64,000 bases of DNA from an uncultured Bacteroidota bacterium (GCA_903842575.1 CAIMMM010000006.1:137456-201455); one strand, 5' to 3'; positions 19,574 through 30,180 are shown, counted from the stretch's first letter. A program made the numbers and translations. The notes: generated from the letters alone by a model not told the origin.

Positions 19574-21706
19574 ATAGTATCATGGAAAGCTGAATCCGCT
19601 TTCTCTCTTCGTCTACTTCAGTAACTTTCACCTGAACATGTTCCTGCAGTTTTACCACTTCGTTTACATCCGATACAAAACCTGCTCGGAGTTGGGAAAT
19701 ATGAACCAGTCCGCTTTCTTTAATTCCAATATCTACAAAGCAGCCAAAATTGGTAATATTATTAACAATTCCCGGAAGAACCATTCCGGTTTTTAAATCT
19801 TTAATCGATTTTACATTGGCATCAAATTCGAAAATTTTTGCTGCTTTTCTTGGATCCAATCCTGGTTTTTCGAGCTCTTTAATAATGTCTTTTAAGGTCA
19901 ATACTCCTATTTGAGGGGTAATATATTTTTCGGGTTGAATGAGTTTTGTTTTGTCTTTATTGGCAATTAAATCATGTACAGACAGCTTCAAATCTTTTGC
20001 CATTTTCTCCACAATTTCATAGGCTTCGGGATGCACTGCCGAATTGTCTAACGGATTTTTTCCTTCTTTAATTCTGATAAAAGCAACGCCTTGTTGGTAG
20101 GCTTTATCTCCCAATCGTGGTACTTTTTTGAGCTGTTTTCTATCTGTAAATGGACCGTTTTCGGAACGGTATTGCACAATGTTTTCGGCTAGTTTTTCTC
20201 CAATGCCGCTTACATAGCTCAACAAATGTTTACTTGCTGTATTGATATTTATGCCAACCGAGTTCACGCAACGAATGACGGTTTTATCCAATTCCTCTTT
20301 TAATTTGGTTGATCTACATCGTGTTGGTATTGCCCAACACCTATGGCTTTTGGGTCAATCTTTACCAATTCCGCCAACGGATCTGAAAGTCGTCTTCCAA
20401 TGGAAACTGAACCACGAACCGTTACATCATAATTGGGAAATTCGTCCCGCGCAATTTTTGAGGCAGAATAAACGGATGCTCCGGCTTCGGAAACCACAAA
20501 AACTTGAACTGGTTTATCGAAGGCGATTTTCTTGATGAAAAATTCGGTTTCACGAGAAGCCGTTCCGTTTCCAATGGATATCGCATCAATTTGATAAGCA
20601 TTCACCATGGAACGAATTTTTTTCATCGCCATGGCCGATTCGTTTTGTGGCGCATGCGGATAAATGTTTTCGTTGTATAATAAGACTCCGTTTTCATCCA
20701 AACAAACTACTTTGCAACCGCTACGAAATCCGGGGTCAATGGCTAAAATTCTTTTTTCTCCTAAGGGTGGCGCGAGTAATAATTGTCCCAGATTATTGGC
20801 AAAAACCTGAATGGAATTAATATCGGCTTTGGCTTTGGCTTCTTGCAAAGATTCATTCGAAATGGCTGGATGCAACAAGCGTTTAAAGCTATCTTCAATC
20901 GCTAAATGCAAGTGGGGCGTGGTGTCATTTTGCCTTTTGATGATAATTTCATTCATCATTTCTATGGCTTCTTCTCCAGAATTATCGGGATCTATTTCAA
21001 TTTTTAATTTTACAAAACCTTCATTTTCGGCTCTAAGCATCGCTAATAATCGATGGGAGGGCGCTTTTGATAGGTTTTCTGACCAATCAAAATATTGAGA
21101 AAATTTTTGCGCTTCCTGATCTTCTTTTTTAGCTTTGGAAACTTTGGTTGTTATGATAGCTTTGCGTTGGTAAATTCTTCGCAACTGTTTTCGAACGTAA
21201 ATGTTTTCATTAATCCATTCGGCAATAATATCCCTTGCGCCCTGCAAAGCGTCGTCTTCATTGATGACGGTTTTGTTTAAATATTGTGTGGCTATAAAAT
21301 CGACATCATCATTATTTTGTGCCATGATGATTTTAGCCAAGGGTTCTAGTCCGTTTTCTCGAGCCACATCTGCGCGTGTTTTTTTCTTCTTTTTAAAAGG
21401 CAAATACAAATCCTCCAACTCTTTCAAATCGAAACTTTCTTGCATTTTTATTTTCAATTCAGGCGATAATTGTCCTTGTTCTTCTATAGCTTTTAGAATA
21501 GCTTCTTTTCGTTTTATAATGACTTCATATTCCTTATTTAACTTGGCAATTTGCTCAATAAAAACTTCGTCTAGATTTCCGGTTTGGTCTTTTCTATAGC
21601 GAGAAATAAAGGGAATAGTACAATCTTCTAGTAAAAGTTGTACTGTTTTTTCAATGTTTATAGAAGTGGTAGCAACCGATTTCGCTATGAATTGTATGTT
21701 GGTCAT
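19572..21706 (-). pseudogene. tex: Tex family transcription accessory/RNA-binding protein, split by a frameshift
   Basis: ORF 21706-20300 ends ...AIGVGQYQHDVDQPN*; downstream ORF continues LDKTVIRCVNSVGININTASKHLLSYVSGIG (HhH + S1). One added base restores VDQTKLKEELDKTVIRC. Confidence 0.85.
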
Positions 21707-21750
21707 TTTGGAATTTTAGAAGTAAACTATAATATATTAAGATTAAAATA

Positions 21751-22653
21751 TTAATCCTGAACAATAAAGTCTTTTGGATCTTCTTTTTTAAATTCAGGTT
21801 GGATGTTGATGTGGTTGATGTGGAATTGTTCAAATAAAACCATTTCCACTTTATCCAATAAGGTATTGAATTCGCTCATTTTTATATCTTCGGTACAATC
21901 CAGATGCGCCTCGAGATGCAATTCCTCGTCGTTTAAATGCCAAACATGAATATGATGCAATTTGTTTACGCCTGAAACTTTGTGTACTTCGCGAACTATT
22001 TCTTTAATGTCTATAAATTCAGGTGTAAAAAGCATTAACATTTTAGTGGCTTTTTTAATTAAATCTACGCCTACTATAATTAAGTAAACTGCAATAAGAA
22101 TCGTCATAACGCTATCCACCCAATACCATCCGTAAAATTTCATCAGTAATCCGCCAATTAAAACTGCTACTGACGCCATCATATCTGTCAATAAATGCAA
22201 ATAGGCCGACTTCATATTGATATTGTGTTTGGCATCATTTTGAAGTAATAATACTGAAAATCCGTTTACTGCAATTCCTAAAATAGCCAACCAAATTACT
22301 AAACCAGACTCAATTGGATGCGGATTAAAAAGTCTTTCAATGGCTCCATAAGTCAAAATTAAAGCCACTACAACTAAAGTTATCGCATTGATAAATGCGG
22401 CAATCAACTCCGCTCTTTTATAACCAAATGTTTGATTGATAGATGCTTTTTTTCGGGAAAGCTTGTTAGCAAAAAGGCTAAACCCAAGTGACAAAACATC
22501 TGAAAAATTGTGTAATGCATCCGATATTAATGCTAAACTTCCGGAAATAATTCCGCCTGCAAGTTGCGCAACCGTAATTAGTATATTGAGTAATATAGAA
22601 TAGATTAAATTTTTTCCTTTTACTTCGTGTTTATGAATGTGTACGTTACTCAT
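21751..22653 (-). CDS. Cation diffusion facilitator (CDF/CzcD-like) transporter
   Basis: LALISDALHNFSDVLSLGFSL...HLLTDMMASVAVLIGG...HHIHVWHLNDEELHLEAHL. Confidence 0.93.
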   Translation of the reverse strand: MSNVHIHKHEVKGKNLIYSILLNILITVAQLAGGIISGSLALISDALHNFSDVLSLGFSLFANKLSRKKASINQTFGYKRAELIAAFINAITLVVVALILTYGAIERLFNPHPIESGLVIWLAILGIAVNGFSVLLLQNDAKHNINMKSAYLHLLTDMMASVAVLIGGLLMKFYGWYWVDSVMTILIAVYLIIVGVDLIKKATKMLMLFTPEFIDIKEIVREVHKVSGVNKLHHIHVWHLNDEELHLEAHLDCTEDIKMSEFNTLLDKVEMVLFEQFHINHINIQPEFKKEDPKDFIVQD

Positions 22654-22656
22654 GAT

Positions 22657-23088
22657 TTACTGACAAGCTATTTTATTGACTCTATTAGCGTGTCTTCCGC
22701 CTTCAAAAGGTGTGACTAAAAATGTAGCCACAATTTCTACTGCCTGAGGAATAGAAGTGAAGCGTGCTGGTATACTTATAATGTTAGCATCATTATGTTG
22801 ACGCGCTAAAGCGGCAATTTCTTTAGTCCAACACAATGCGGCACGGATTCCTTGATGTTTATTAACCGTCATCGCTATTCCATTTCCCGAACCACAAATT
22901 ACAATACCAAAATCGGCATTTTTGTTTTCAACATCAATAGCAACAGGATGTCCAAAATCAGGATAATCAACACTGTCAAAAGCATCGGTTCCATAGTTTG
23001 TAATTTTATGCCCGTTGGTCTCTAAATAGTGAATAATGGCTTTTTTATATTCTGGCCCGGCGTGATCATTTCCAATGGAGATTTTCAT
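22657..23088 (-). CDS. rpiB: Ribose 5-phosphate isomerase B
   Basis: MKISIGNDHAGPEYKKAI...GIVICGSGNGIAMTVNK; start adjusted to 23088. Confidence 0.95.
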   Translation of the reverse strand: MKISIGNDHAGPEYKKAIIHYLETNGHKITNYGTDAFDSVDYPDFGHPVAIDVENKNADFGIVICGSGNGIAMTVNKHQGIRAALCWTKEIAALARQHNDANIISIPARFTSIPQAVEIVATFLVTPFEGGRHANRVNKIACQ

Positions 23089-23115
23089 AGTGTTGTTGAT
23101 TATAATTGTCAGCAC

Positions 23116-23733
23116 AAATTTAATAATATAATGACCAGTAATAGATGAATGGGGTGATTATTTTAAGCCTTTGATTTTAAAAGAACTAACTAAGTGTAAA
23201 AATTAAAAAATATTATAACTCTCTTTTAATCAATAGTTTTTCTATAATAAAAATATTAATTTTTTACATTGTTAATAGTAAAACCCAATTCGTTGATAAT
23301 CAGTTAACCTTAAGTTAACATTTATTGTTAACAACTTTGGATAGAAAAGAAGAAGTTTTTCTTGGTCGTATTATTATAATTTGTAATCCAAAATTGGTTT
23401 GAGAATATCAAATTTAGTTTCCCTTTTTTTTAGAAAAGTTATCACTATAAAAAAGAAGTTTTTCAACAAAAACCAATCTATAAAGTTATTTACAAAAAGT
23501 AGGTTTTAGAACTTATTAACAGTTGTTAATTATTTTAAAAAATACTTCAAAATGAATGATTTACTATTTTAAAACTATGTTGATAAATAAATGTAAATTT
23601 AAATAACTTCAAAAAGTTACTTTTAAAACAAAACTTATTATATCTATTAACACGCTATAATAACCATCATAAATTAAATTTAAATTTCCTTTTTATTTTG
23701 TTGTTTTTAATATGTGTTGACAACTTTTAAAGT
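23116..23733. other. Candidate chromosomal replication origin (oriC)
   Basis: ~600 bp noncoding AT-rich region with many (C/T)T[A/G]T[C/T]AACA-like 9-mers in both orientations, at a minus-to-plus gene orientation switch. Confidence 0.55.
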
Positions 23734-23973
23734 TTAAACAATTCTTAATTCATCTCTTCTTGAAAGATTATTTAAAATTTCTTTTACTTGCATAACATCG
23801 TTGGGGTGTACTTTTAAATTAATTCCACCGTATGCAAAACTAGCTAATGGATCAACAGCTACTACATTTTCATTTTGGAATAAATAAGGTATACCTTCAT
23901 TATCTAAAATTGTTTTTAAAATTGTTATTTCGTGTATAAAATTAAAAGTAGCTACCGTTACAAACTCATTCAT
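23734..23973 (-). CDS. DUF2007-type putative signal-transducing protein
   Basis: VTVATFNFIHEITILKTILDNEGIPYLFQNENVVAVDPL...INLKVHPNDVMQVKEIL. Confidence 0.75.
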   Translation of the reverse strand: MNEFVTVATFNFIHEITILKTILDNEGIPYLFQNENVVAVDPLASFAYGGINLKVHPNDVMQVKEILNNLSRRDELRIV

Positions 23974-24084
23974 CTTTTTTTTAATATAAAGGTAGTTAAA
24001 TGTTACATTTTATATAAATCTAATAGCTAATTTCTATTATCTAATTTCTTCTTCGTAATTTTCGACTTTATTACAAAAAGAATT

Positions 24085-26262
24085 ATGAGTAAGAAACCAA
24101 AAAAGTTTGGAAAAAAAGAGAAAACGTTCTCAGAAAAGATTTTAAAAATATTATCACAAAATGCCAATAAACCTTTTAATTATAAACAAATAGCAGCTGT
24201 TTTAGAATTAGATGATACCAAAAGTAGAAATGAAATCATAAAAGATTTAAAAATTCTTGCTGCTCAAAAAGTCATCATAGAATCGGAACCTGGAAAATAT
24301 TTAGTCAAAGCAATTAGTCAAGATTATTATGAAGGTACTATTGATATGACTTCTAGAAGAACCGCTTATTTTATTTGTGAAGATTTTGAAGAAGATGTTT
24401 TTATACCCACCAATAATTTAAATCGTGCTTTAGATAAAGATAAAGTAAAGGTTTATGTATATAATCGTCGAAGTGGAAAACGTCCAGAAGGGGAAGTTAT
24501 CGAAGTTTTAGAAAGAGCTAAAACAGAATTTGTTGGTGTTATTGATATTCAAAAGAATTTTGCTTTCGTTACCACTGCAAATGCTAAAATGTACACCGAT
24601 ATTTTTATTCCAAAAGATAAATTAGGAGGTGCCGAGCAAGGAGATGTTGTTGTTGCTAAAATTGAAGATTGGCCAAAAAGAGCCGATTCTCCTTTTGGTT
24701 CAATTATAAAAGTTTTAGGAAAACCTGGTGATCACGATACAGAAATCCATGCTATCCTTGCCGAATATGGTTTACCTTATGATTTTCCTGTAGAAGTTGA
24801 AATTTTCGCTCAAAAAATAGACACTACTATACAAGCCAGTGAAATTATGAAACGGAGAGATATGCGTGATACATTGACGTATACGATTGATCCAAGAGAT
24901 GCCAAAGATTTTGATGATGCCTTATCTTTTAAAAAATTAGAAAACGGAAACTACGAAATTGGCATTCATATTGCCGATGTTTCCCATTATCTACAAGAAG
25001 GAACAATACTCGATGACGAAGCTTTTAAACGAGGAACTTCAGTTTATTTAGTAGACAGAGTGGTGCCAATGTTGCCTGAAGTGTTATCTAATTTTGCCTG
25101 TTCGCTTCGTCCCAACGAAGAAAAATATACGTTTTCTGCCATCTTTGAAATCGATCACAAAGCAACCGTAATGAATCAGTGGTTTGGAAGAACCGTTATT
25201 AATTCAGATCAACGATTTGCTTATGAAGAAGCACAGGTAATTATTGAAACAAAATCGAATATAATTCCGGCAGACATTTCGTTGACAGGAAGTGATTTTA
25301 CAGCTTCGGATGAAATTGTAGAAGCTACTTTAAAACTTGATGAATTAGCTAAAATTCTTCGCAGAAACCGAATGAACAACGGTGCTATTTCTTTTGATAA
25401 AGTAGAAGTAAAATTTAATTTAAGTGAAGACGGCGAACCAGAAGGTGTTTACTTTAAAGTGTCCAAAGACGCCAATCATTTGATTGAAGAATTCATGCTT
25501 TTAGCCAATAGAAAAGTGGCGGAATATATTGGAAAACAAAAGAAAACCTTTGTCTATAGAATTCACGATGAACCCAACGAAGATAAGTTGTTTGCCATGC
25601 AAGCCTTGATTTCTAAGTTTGGTTACAAAATCGATTTACGCGATAAAAAAGATATTTCAAAATCCTTAAATCAGTTGATGGCGGATGTTAATGGCAAAAA
25701 AGAGCAAAATCTGATAGATACTTTAGCCATTCGAACGATGAGTAAAGCTAAATATTCTACGGATAATATTGGTCATTACGGACTAGCATTTGATTACTAC
25801 AGCCATTTTACATCTCCAATTAGACGTTATCCCGATGTGATGGTACATCGTTTACTGCAATATTATTTGGATGGCGGAAAATCGGTAGATACCGAAATTT
25901 ATGAAGAAAAATGTGTGCACGCTTCCAATATGGAAGGTTTGGCCACCAATGCCGAACGTGATTCCATCAAATACATGCAAATTAAATACATGCAGGATCA
26001 CAAAGATCAAGAGTTTGTGGGTGTTATTTCGGGCGTTACCGAATGGGGAATTTATGTGGAAATTATCGAAAATAAATGCGAAGGGATGTGTAGAATTCGG
26101 GAAATTAAGGATGATTATTACACCTTCGATGAAAAACAATATGCATTGGTAGGCGCTACGACTCAAAGCATTTTACAACTAGGCGATGAAGTGATTGTGA
26201 AAGTAAAAAATGCCGATTTAGTGAAGAAACAATTGGATTTTAATTTTATCAGAAAGAATTAA
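24085..26262 (+). CDS. rnr: Ribonuclease R
   Basis: RNB motif TIDPRDAKDFDDALS, HYGLAFDYYSHFTSPIRRYPDVMVHRLL, C-terminal S1. Confidence 0.96.
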   Translation: MSKKPKKFGKKEKTFSEKILKILSQNANKPFNYKQIAAVLELDDTKSRNEIIKDLKILAAQKVIIESEPGKYLVKAISQDYYEGTIDMTSRRTAYFICEDFEEDVFIPTNNLNRALDKDKVKVYVYNRRSGKRPEGEVIEVLERAKTEFVGVIDIQKNFAFVTTANAKMYTDIFIPKDKLGGAEQGDVVVAKIEDWPKRADSPFGSIIKVLGKPGDHDTEIHAILAEYGLPYDFPVEVEIFAQKIDTTIQASEIMKRRDMRDTLTYTIDPRDAKDFDDALSFKKLENGNYEIGIHIADVSHYLQEGTILDDEAFKRGTSVYLVDRVVPMLPEVLSNFACSLRPNEEKYTFSAIFEIDHKATVMNQWFGRTVINSDQRFAYEEAQVIIETKSNIIPADISLTGSDFTASDEIVEATLKLDELAKILRRNRMNNGAISFDKVEVKFNLSEDGEPEGVYFKVSKDANHLIEEFMLLANRKVAEYIGKQKKTFVYRIHDEPNEDKLFAMQALISKFGYKIDLRDKKDISKSLNQLMADVNGKKEQNLIDTLAIRTMSKAKYSTDNIGHYGLAFDYYSHFTSPIRRYPDVMVHRLLQYYLDGGKSVDTEIYEEKCVHASNMEGLATNAERDSIKYMQIKYMQDHKDQEFVGVISGVTEWGIYVEIIENKCEGMCRIREIKDDYYTFDEKQYALVGATTQSILQLGDEVIVKVKNADLVKKQLDFNFIRKN

Positions 26263-26296
26263 TTAGTAGTGTTCAGTGCTCAGTTATAAAATAGTC

Positions 26297-26965
26297 ATGA
26301 AAAATTTAGTTTGTAGTTTATTATTAATTAGTACGGTTGCTTTTTCTCAAATCGAGAAAGAAGTTGGCGATTTCTATAAAGTAACAGCATTTGACCAAAT
26401 AGATGTTTTATTAATTCAGTCTGATGAGAATAAAATAATCTTGAATGGAAATGGAGCTGAGGATGTTGAGTTGATTAATAAAAACGGAGAATTAAAAATA
26501 AGAATGCCACTTACAAAATTGCTTTCTGGCGATAATATTTCAGCAACGGTTTACTTTAAAGAGCTTACTGCCGTTGAAGCGAATGAAAAATCAAGAATTT
26601 CAAGCGAAGTAATTTTCGAAGCCACGGGTTTTGATATTATAGCCAAAGAAGGGTCGGAGATAAAAATCAAGCTTTTGGTGGATAGATTAATAGTGAAAGT
26701 AGCTAATGGATCCCAAGTTAATGTGGAAGGAAATGCTATAACCCAAGATGTTCTGATTAATTCAGGAGGAATTTATGAAGCGGAAAAACTACGAACAAGC
26801 CAAACTTATATTACAGCAAATGCAGGTGGTGAAGCGGATATTTATGCTACCGATATTGTAGACGCAAAAGTTCGTGCCGGAGGTGTTATTACCATTTATG
26901 GAAAACCAAAACAAATTAATCAAAATATCGTTGCGGGAGGAAGAATAGAAGAAGCTAAGAAATAA
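26297..26965 (+). CDS. Head GIN domain (DUF2807) secreted protein
   Basis: Signal peptide MKNLVCSLLLISTVAFSQ, repetitive beta-helix-like region with DIYATDIVDAKVRAGGVITIYGKP. Confidence 0.8.
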   Translation: MKNLVCSLLLISTVAFSQIEKEVGDFYKVTAFDQIDVLLIQSDENKIILNGNGAEDVELINKNGELKIRMPLTKLLSGDNISATVYFKELTAVEANEKSRISSEVIFEATGFDIIAKEGSEIKIKLLVDRLIVKVANGSQVNVEGNAITQDVLINSGGIYEAEKLRTSQTYITANAGGEADIYATDIVDAKVRAGGVITIYGKPKQINQNIVAGGRIEEAKK

Positions 26966-27000
26966 TTTCTTATTTTTGATTTTTCACTTTAAATAATTAT

Positions 27001-27675
27001 ATGCTACAAGATATATTATCAGGAATACCATTAGGAATTTTTTTAAGTTTCATGATTGGTCCTGTTTTTTTTGTACTCCTTGAAACCAGCGCTGTTAAAG
27101 GATTTCGGGCGGCATTAGTATTTGATTTTGGAGTAGTTACTGCCGACATTGTTTTTATTTCTTTAGCTTATTTTAGTAGTTACAGGTTGATACTAAGAAT
27201 AAAAAATGATCCTGCTATTTATATATTTGGTGGAATTTTGATGCTTAGCTATGGTTTAGTTTCTTATTTAAAAACAAAAAAAGCGAGGAAAAATTTCAAC
27301 GAAAAAGAAATCCTAGAAATCACAAAAAATAATTATACAAGCCTTTTTATTAAGGGTTTTTTATTAAACTTTATTAATGTGGGTGTTTTATTATTTTGGT
27401 TTTTGGTGTTGCTTACCTTTGGTCCAAAATTGGAATTAGAAACCTCAAGAATGCTGATATTCTTTACAGCCGTAATAGGGACATATTTACTTGTTGACAT
27501 CGGAAAAATTGTATTAGCTAAGCAGTTAAAAAGCAAAATGACTCCTATGAATATTTTAAAAATCAAGAAATTAATTAGTGTTTTATTAATTGTTTTTGGA
27601 TTGGTTTTGATGTTTCAAGGTTGGTTTCCAAGCGAAAACAAACTCGCAAAAAAGGTTTTAGAGAAGATTGATTGA
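27001..27675 (+). CDS. LysE family translocator
   Basis: ILSGIPLGIFLSFMIGPVFFVLLETSAVKGFRAAL. Confidence 0.85.
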   Translation: MLQDILSGIPLGIFLSFMIGPVFFVLLETSAVKGFRAALVFDFGVVTADIVFISLAYFSSYRLILRIKNDPAIYIFGGILMLSYGLVSYLKTKKARKNFNEKEILEITKNNYTSLFIKGFLLNFINVGVLLFWFLVLLTFGPKLELETSRMLIFFTAVIGTYLLVDIGKIVLAKQLKSKMTPMNILKIKKLISVLLIVFGLVLMFQGWFPSENKLAKKVLEKID

Positions 27676-27785
27676 GAGAAATAAATCAAATTGTTTTTTA
27701 ATAATAACTTCCAGGCTTCTTTAAGAGCTTTGGCAGCATCGTCCGGAGTCGAAAATTCCTTTAAATACTTTTCTAAAAATTTAAA

Positions 27786-27820
27786 ACAAAAAAAAGAGAC
27801 ACATTACTGTATCTCTTTTG
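27786..27820 (-). terminator. Terminator hairpin downstream of tRNA-Cys
   Basis: agagacaca-ttac-tgtatctct (one wobble) followed on the minus strand by a T run. Confidence 0.7.
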
Positions 27821-27891
27821 AGGCATCGTCCGGATTCGAACCGGAGTAGGAGCTTTTGCAGAGCCCAGCCTAGCCGCTCGGCCACGACGCC
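27821..27891 (-). tRNA. tRNA-Cys (GCA)
   Basis: Minus strand GGCGTCGTGGCCGAGCGGCTAGGCTGGGCTCTGCAAAAGCTCCTACTCCGGTTCGAATCCGGACGATGCCT; cloverleaf arms pair, loop CTGCAAA gives anticodon GCA. Confidence 0.93.
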
Positions 27892-27978
27892 AATAGGACG
27901 GCAAATATAGGTTTTTTTTTGAAAGTTCCAAAGTTTTTTAAAACAGCAACTTTGTGCTTCTCATTTATCAAATCGCAC

Positions 27979-28338
27979 TTAATTTCTATATTCTTCCATT
28001 TCAATCGTAACAGCCTCCACATCACCACCAATGGGAGGATTTAGTTTTGAAACTGCTAAAATAATCCTTGAAATCGAGGGAATTTCTTTAAAAATCCTAG
28101 TGATTATGCGGTGTGCAACATTTTCTAATAATTTAGAACGAATATCCATTTCTTCCACCACAATTTTATTTAAAAGCACATAATCAACGGTATCTTTTAG
28201 CTCATCCGTTATAGACGATTTTCTTAAATCGGTTTTGATTTCCAAATCAATGCGGTAATCCGAACCAATTTTTCCTTCTTCTTCCAAGCAGCCGTGAAAT
28301 GAAAATGTTCTTATGTTTTGGAGTTTTATTGTTCCCAT
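27979..28338 (-). CDS. folB: Dihydroneopterin aldolase
   Basis: IKLQNIRTFSFHGCLEEEGKIGSDYRIDLEI...LENVAHRI. Confidence 0.9.
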   Translation of the reverse strand: MGTIKLQNIRTFSFHGCLEEEGKIGSDYRIDLEIKTDLRKSSITDELKDTVDYVLLNKIVVEEMDIRSKLLENVAHRIITRIFKEIPSISRIILAVSKLNPPIGGDVEAVTIEMEEYRN

Positions 28339-28446
28339 TTTATGTTAATTCGGTTATTTAGTGATTCAGTTATTTGTCTTTGGATAATAAAGATTTTTTT
28401 AATGCTTTATCAAATACCCAAATAAACGAATAACCAAACATTTATT

Positions 28447-28454
28447 TATCTTTG
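28447..28454 (+). promoter_or_regulatory. Bacteroidota -7 element upstream of glnS
   Basis: tatctttg (TAnnTTTG), 18 nt before the ATG. Confidence 0.5.
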
Positions 28455-28471
28455 CTAAAATTACAAAAAAA

Positions 28472-30157
28472 ATGTCAACCGAAGAAAAAGCACTCAATTT
28501 CATTGAACAAATTATAGAAGAAGATTTAAAAAATGGTTTGTCGCAGGACAAATTGCGTTTTCGTTTTCCTCCAGAACCTAACGGTTACTTACACGTGGGT
28601 CATGCCAGTGCGATTTGTTTGAATTTTGGTTTAGGCATTGATTATAAAGCGCCGGTGAACTTGCGTTTTGATGATACAAATCCCGCAAAAGAAGAGCAGG
28701 AATTTGTGGACGCCATCAAAAAAGACATCGAATGGCTTGGTTTCACTTGGTCTGAAGAACGATATGCTTCCGATTATTTCCAACAATTATACGATTGGGC
28801 GGTTGCATTTATCAAACAAGGGAAAGCATATATTGATAGCCAATCTTCCGAAGAAATGGCCAAACAAAAAGGAACGCCAACACAAGTAGGTACTAATTCT
28901 CCTTTTAGAAATCGTTCGGTTGAAGAAAATTTAGACTTATTAACACGAATGAAAAACGGTGAGTTTCCAAATGGAACGCACATTCTTCGTGCTAAAATTG
29001 ATATGACGCACACCAATATGTTGATGCGTGATCCCATTATGTACCGCATTTTACATTCGCATCACCACCGAACCGGAAACGATTGGTGTATTTATCCAAT
29101 GTATGACTGGGCTCATGGTGAAAGTGATTATATAGAACAAATTTCGCATTCATTTTGTACGTTGGAGTTTTTACCTCATCGTGAATTGTATGATTGGTTT
29201 TTAGATCAAGTATATGATGCTGCAAAAGTGCGTCCGAAACAAAGAGAATTTGCTCGTAGAAACTTATCACACACTGTTGTTTCTAAACGTAAATTATTGC
29301 AATTGGTGGAAGAAAAACATGTGACTTCCTGGGATGATCCAAGAATGAGCACACTTTCAGGAATGCGAAGACGAGGTTACACGCCTATGGCCATTCGGAA
29401 TTTTGCCAATACGATTGGAATTGCCAAACGTACCAATTTAATTGATGTTTCCCTTTTGGAGTTTTGTGTTCGAGAAGATTTGAATAAAACAGCGCCAAGA
29501 GTTATGGCCGTTTTAAATCCGGTAAAATTGGTAATTACCAATTATCCTGATGGAAAAGAAGAGCTTTTAGAAGCTGAAAACAGTCAGGAAGATGCAAGTT
29601 TAGGTTTTAGAGAAGTGCCTTTTTCTAAAGAATTATATATCGAAAGAGAAGATTTTCAAGAAGAAGCGAATAAGAAATTTTTTAGATTGACATTAGGAAC
29701 TGAAGTCCGTTTGAAAAACGGTTATATCATCAAAGGCGAAAGCGTTGTAAAAGATTCGGAAGGGAACATTACCGAAATTCATTGTACTTATGATGAAGAT
29801 TCCCGAAGTGGAAGCGGCACCGAAGCATCTCAACGAAAAGTAAAAGGAACGATTCACTGGGTTTCTATAAAGCATGCGATTACTGCAGAAATCCGTTTGT
29901 ATGATAGATTGTTTACGCACGAAAATCCAGACGGCGATAAAGAAGTGGACTTCAAAGAATACATCAATCCCAATTCCTTGGAAGCGATTACAGGTTATTT
30001 AGAACCAAGTTTATTAACTGCACAAGATGGTGAGCGATTTCAATTTCAACGATTGGGCTATTATTGTGTGGATAAAGATTCCTCTATTGAAAAATTAGTT
30101 TTTAACAAAACAGTTGGCTTAAGAGATACTTGGGCAAAAGTGGAAAGTAAAGAATAA
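28472..30157 (+). CDS. glnS: Glutaminyl-tRNA synthetase
   Basis: RFPPEPNGYLHVGHASAICLNFGL, LSHTVVSKRKLLQLVEE, WDDPRMSTLSGMRRRGYTP. Confidence 0.97.
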   Translation: MSTEEKALNFIEQIIEEDLKNGLSQDKLRFRFPPEPNGYLHVGHASAICLNFGLGIDYKAPVNLRFDDTNPAKEEQEFVDAIKKDIEWLGFTWSEERYASDYFQQLYDWAVAFIKQGKAYIDSQSSEEMAKQKGTPTQVGTNSPFRNRSVEENLDLLTRMKNGEFPNGTHILRAKIDMTHTNMLMRDPIMYRILHSHHHRTGNDWCIYPMYDWAHGESDYIEQISHSFCTLEFLPHRELYDWFLDQVYDAAKVRPKQREFARRNLSHTVVSKRKLLQLVEEKHVTSWDDPRMSTLSGMRRRGYTPMAIRNFANTIGIAKRTNLIDVSLLEFCVREDLNKTAPRVMAVLNPVKLVITNYPDGKEELLEAENSQEDASLGFREVPFSKELYIEREDFQEEANKKFFRLTLGTEVRLKNGYIIKGESVVKDSEGNITEIHCTYDEDSRSGSGTEASQRKVKGTIHWVSIKHAITAEIRLYDRLFTHENPDGDKEVDFKEYINPNSLEAITGYLEPSLLTAQDGERFQFQRLGYYCVDKDSSIEKLVFNKTVGLRDTWAKVESKE

Positions 30158-30180
30158 TATTTTAGCAATATAGTTACAAT

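Noticed and set aside
20300-20312. Programmed -1 frameshifting in tex
   Set aside because: A -1 shift would restore the frame, but no slippery heptamer is visible at the junction; a real deletion or sequence error is simpler
25852-26166. 104-aa minus-strand ORF within rnr
   Set aside because: Antisense to conserved RNase R coding sequence
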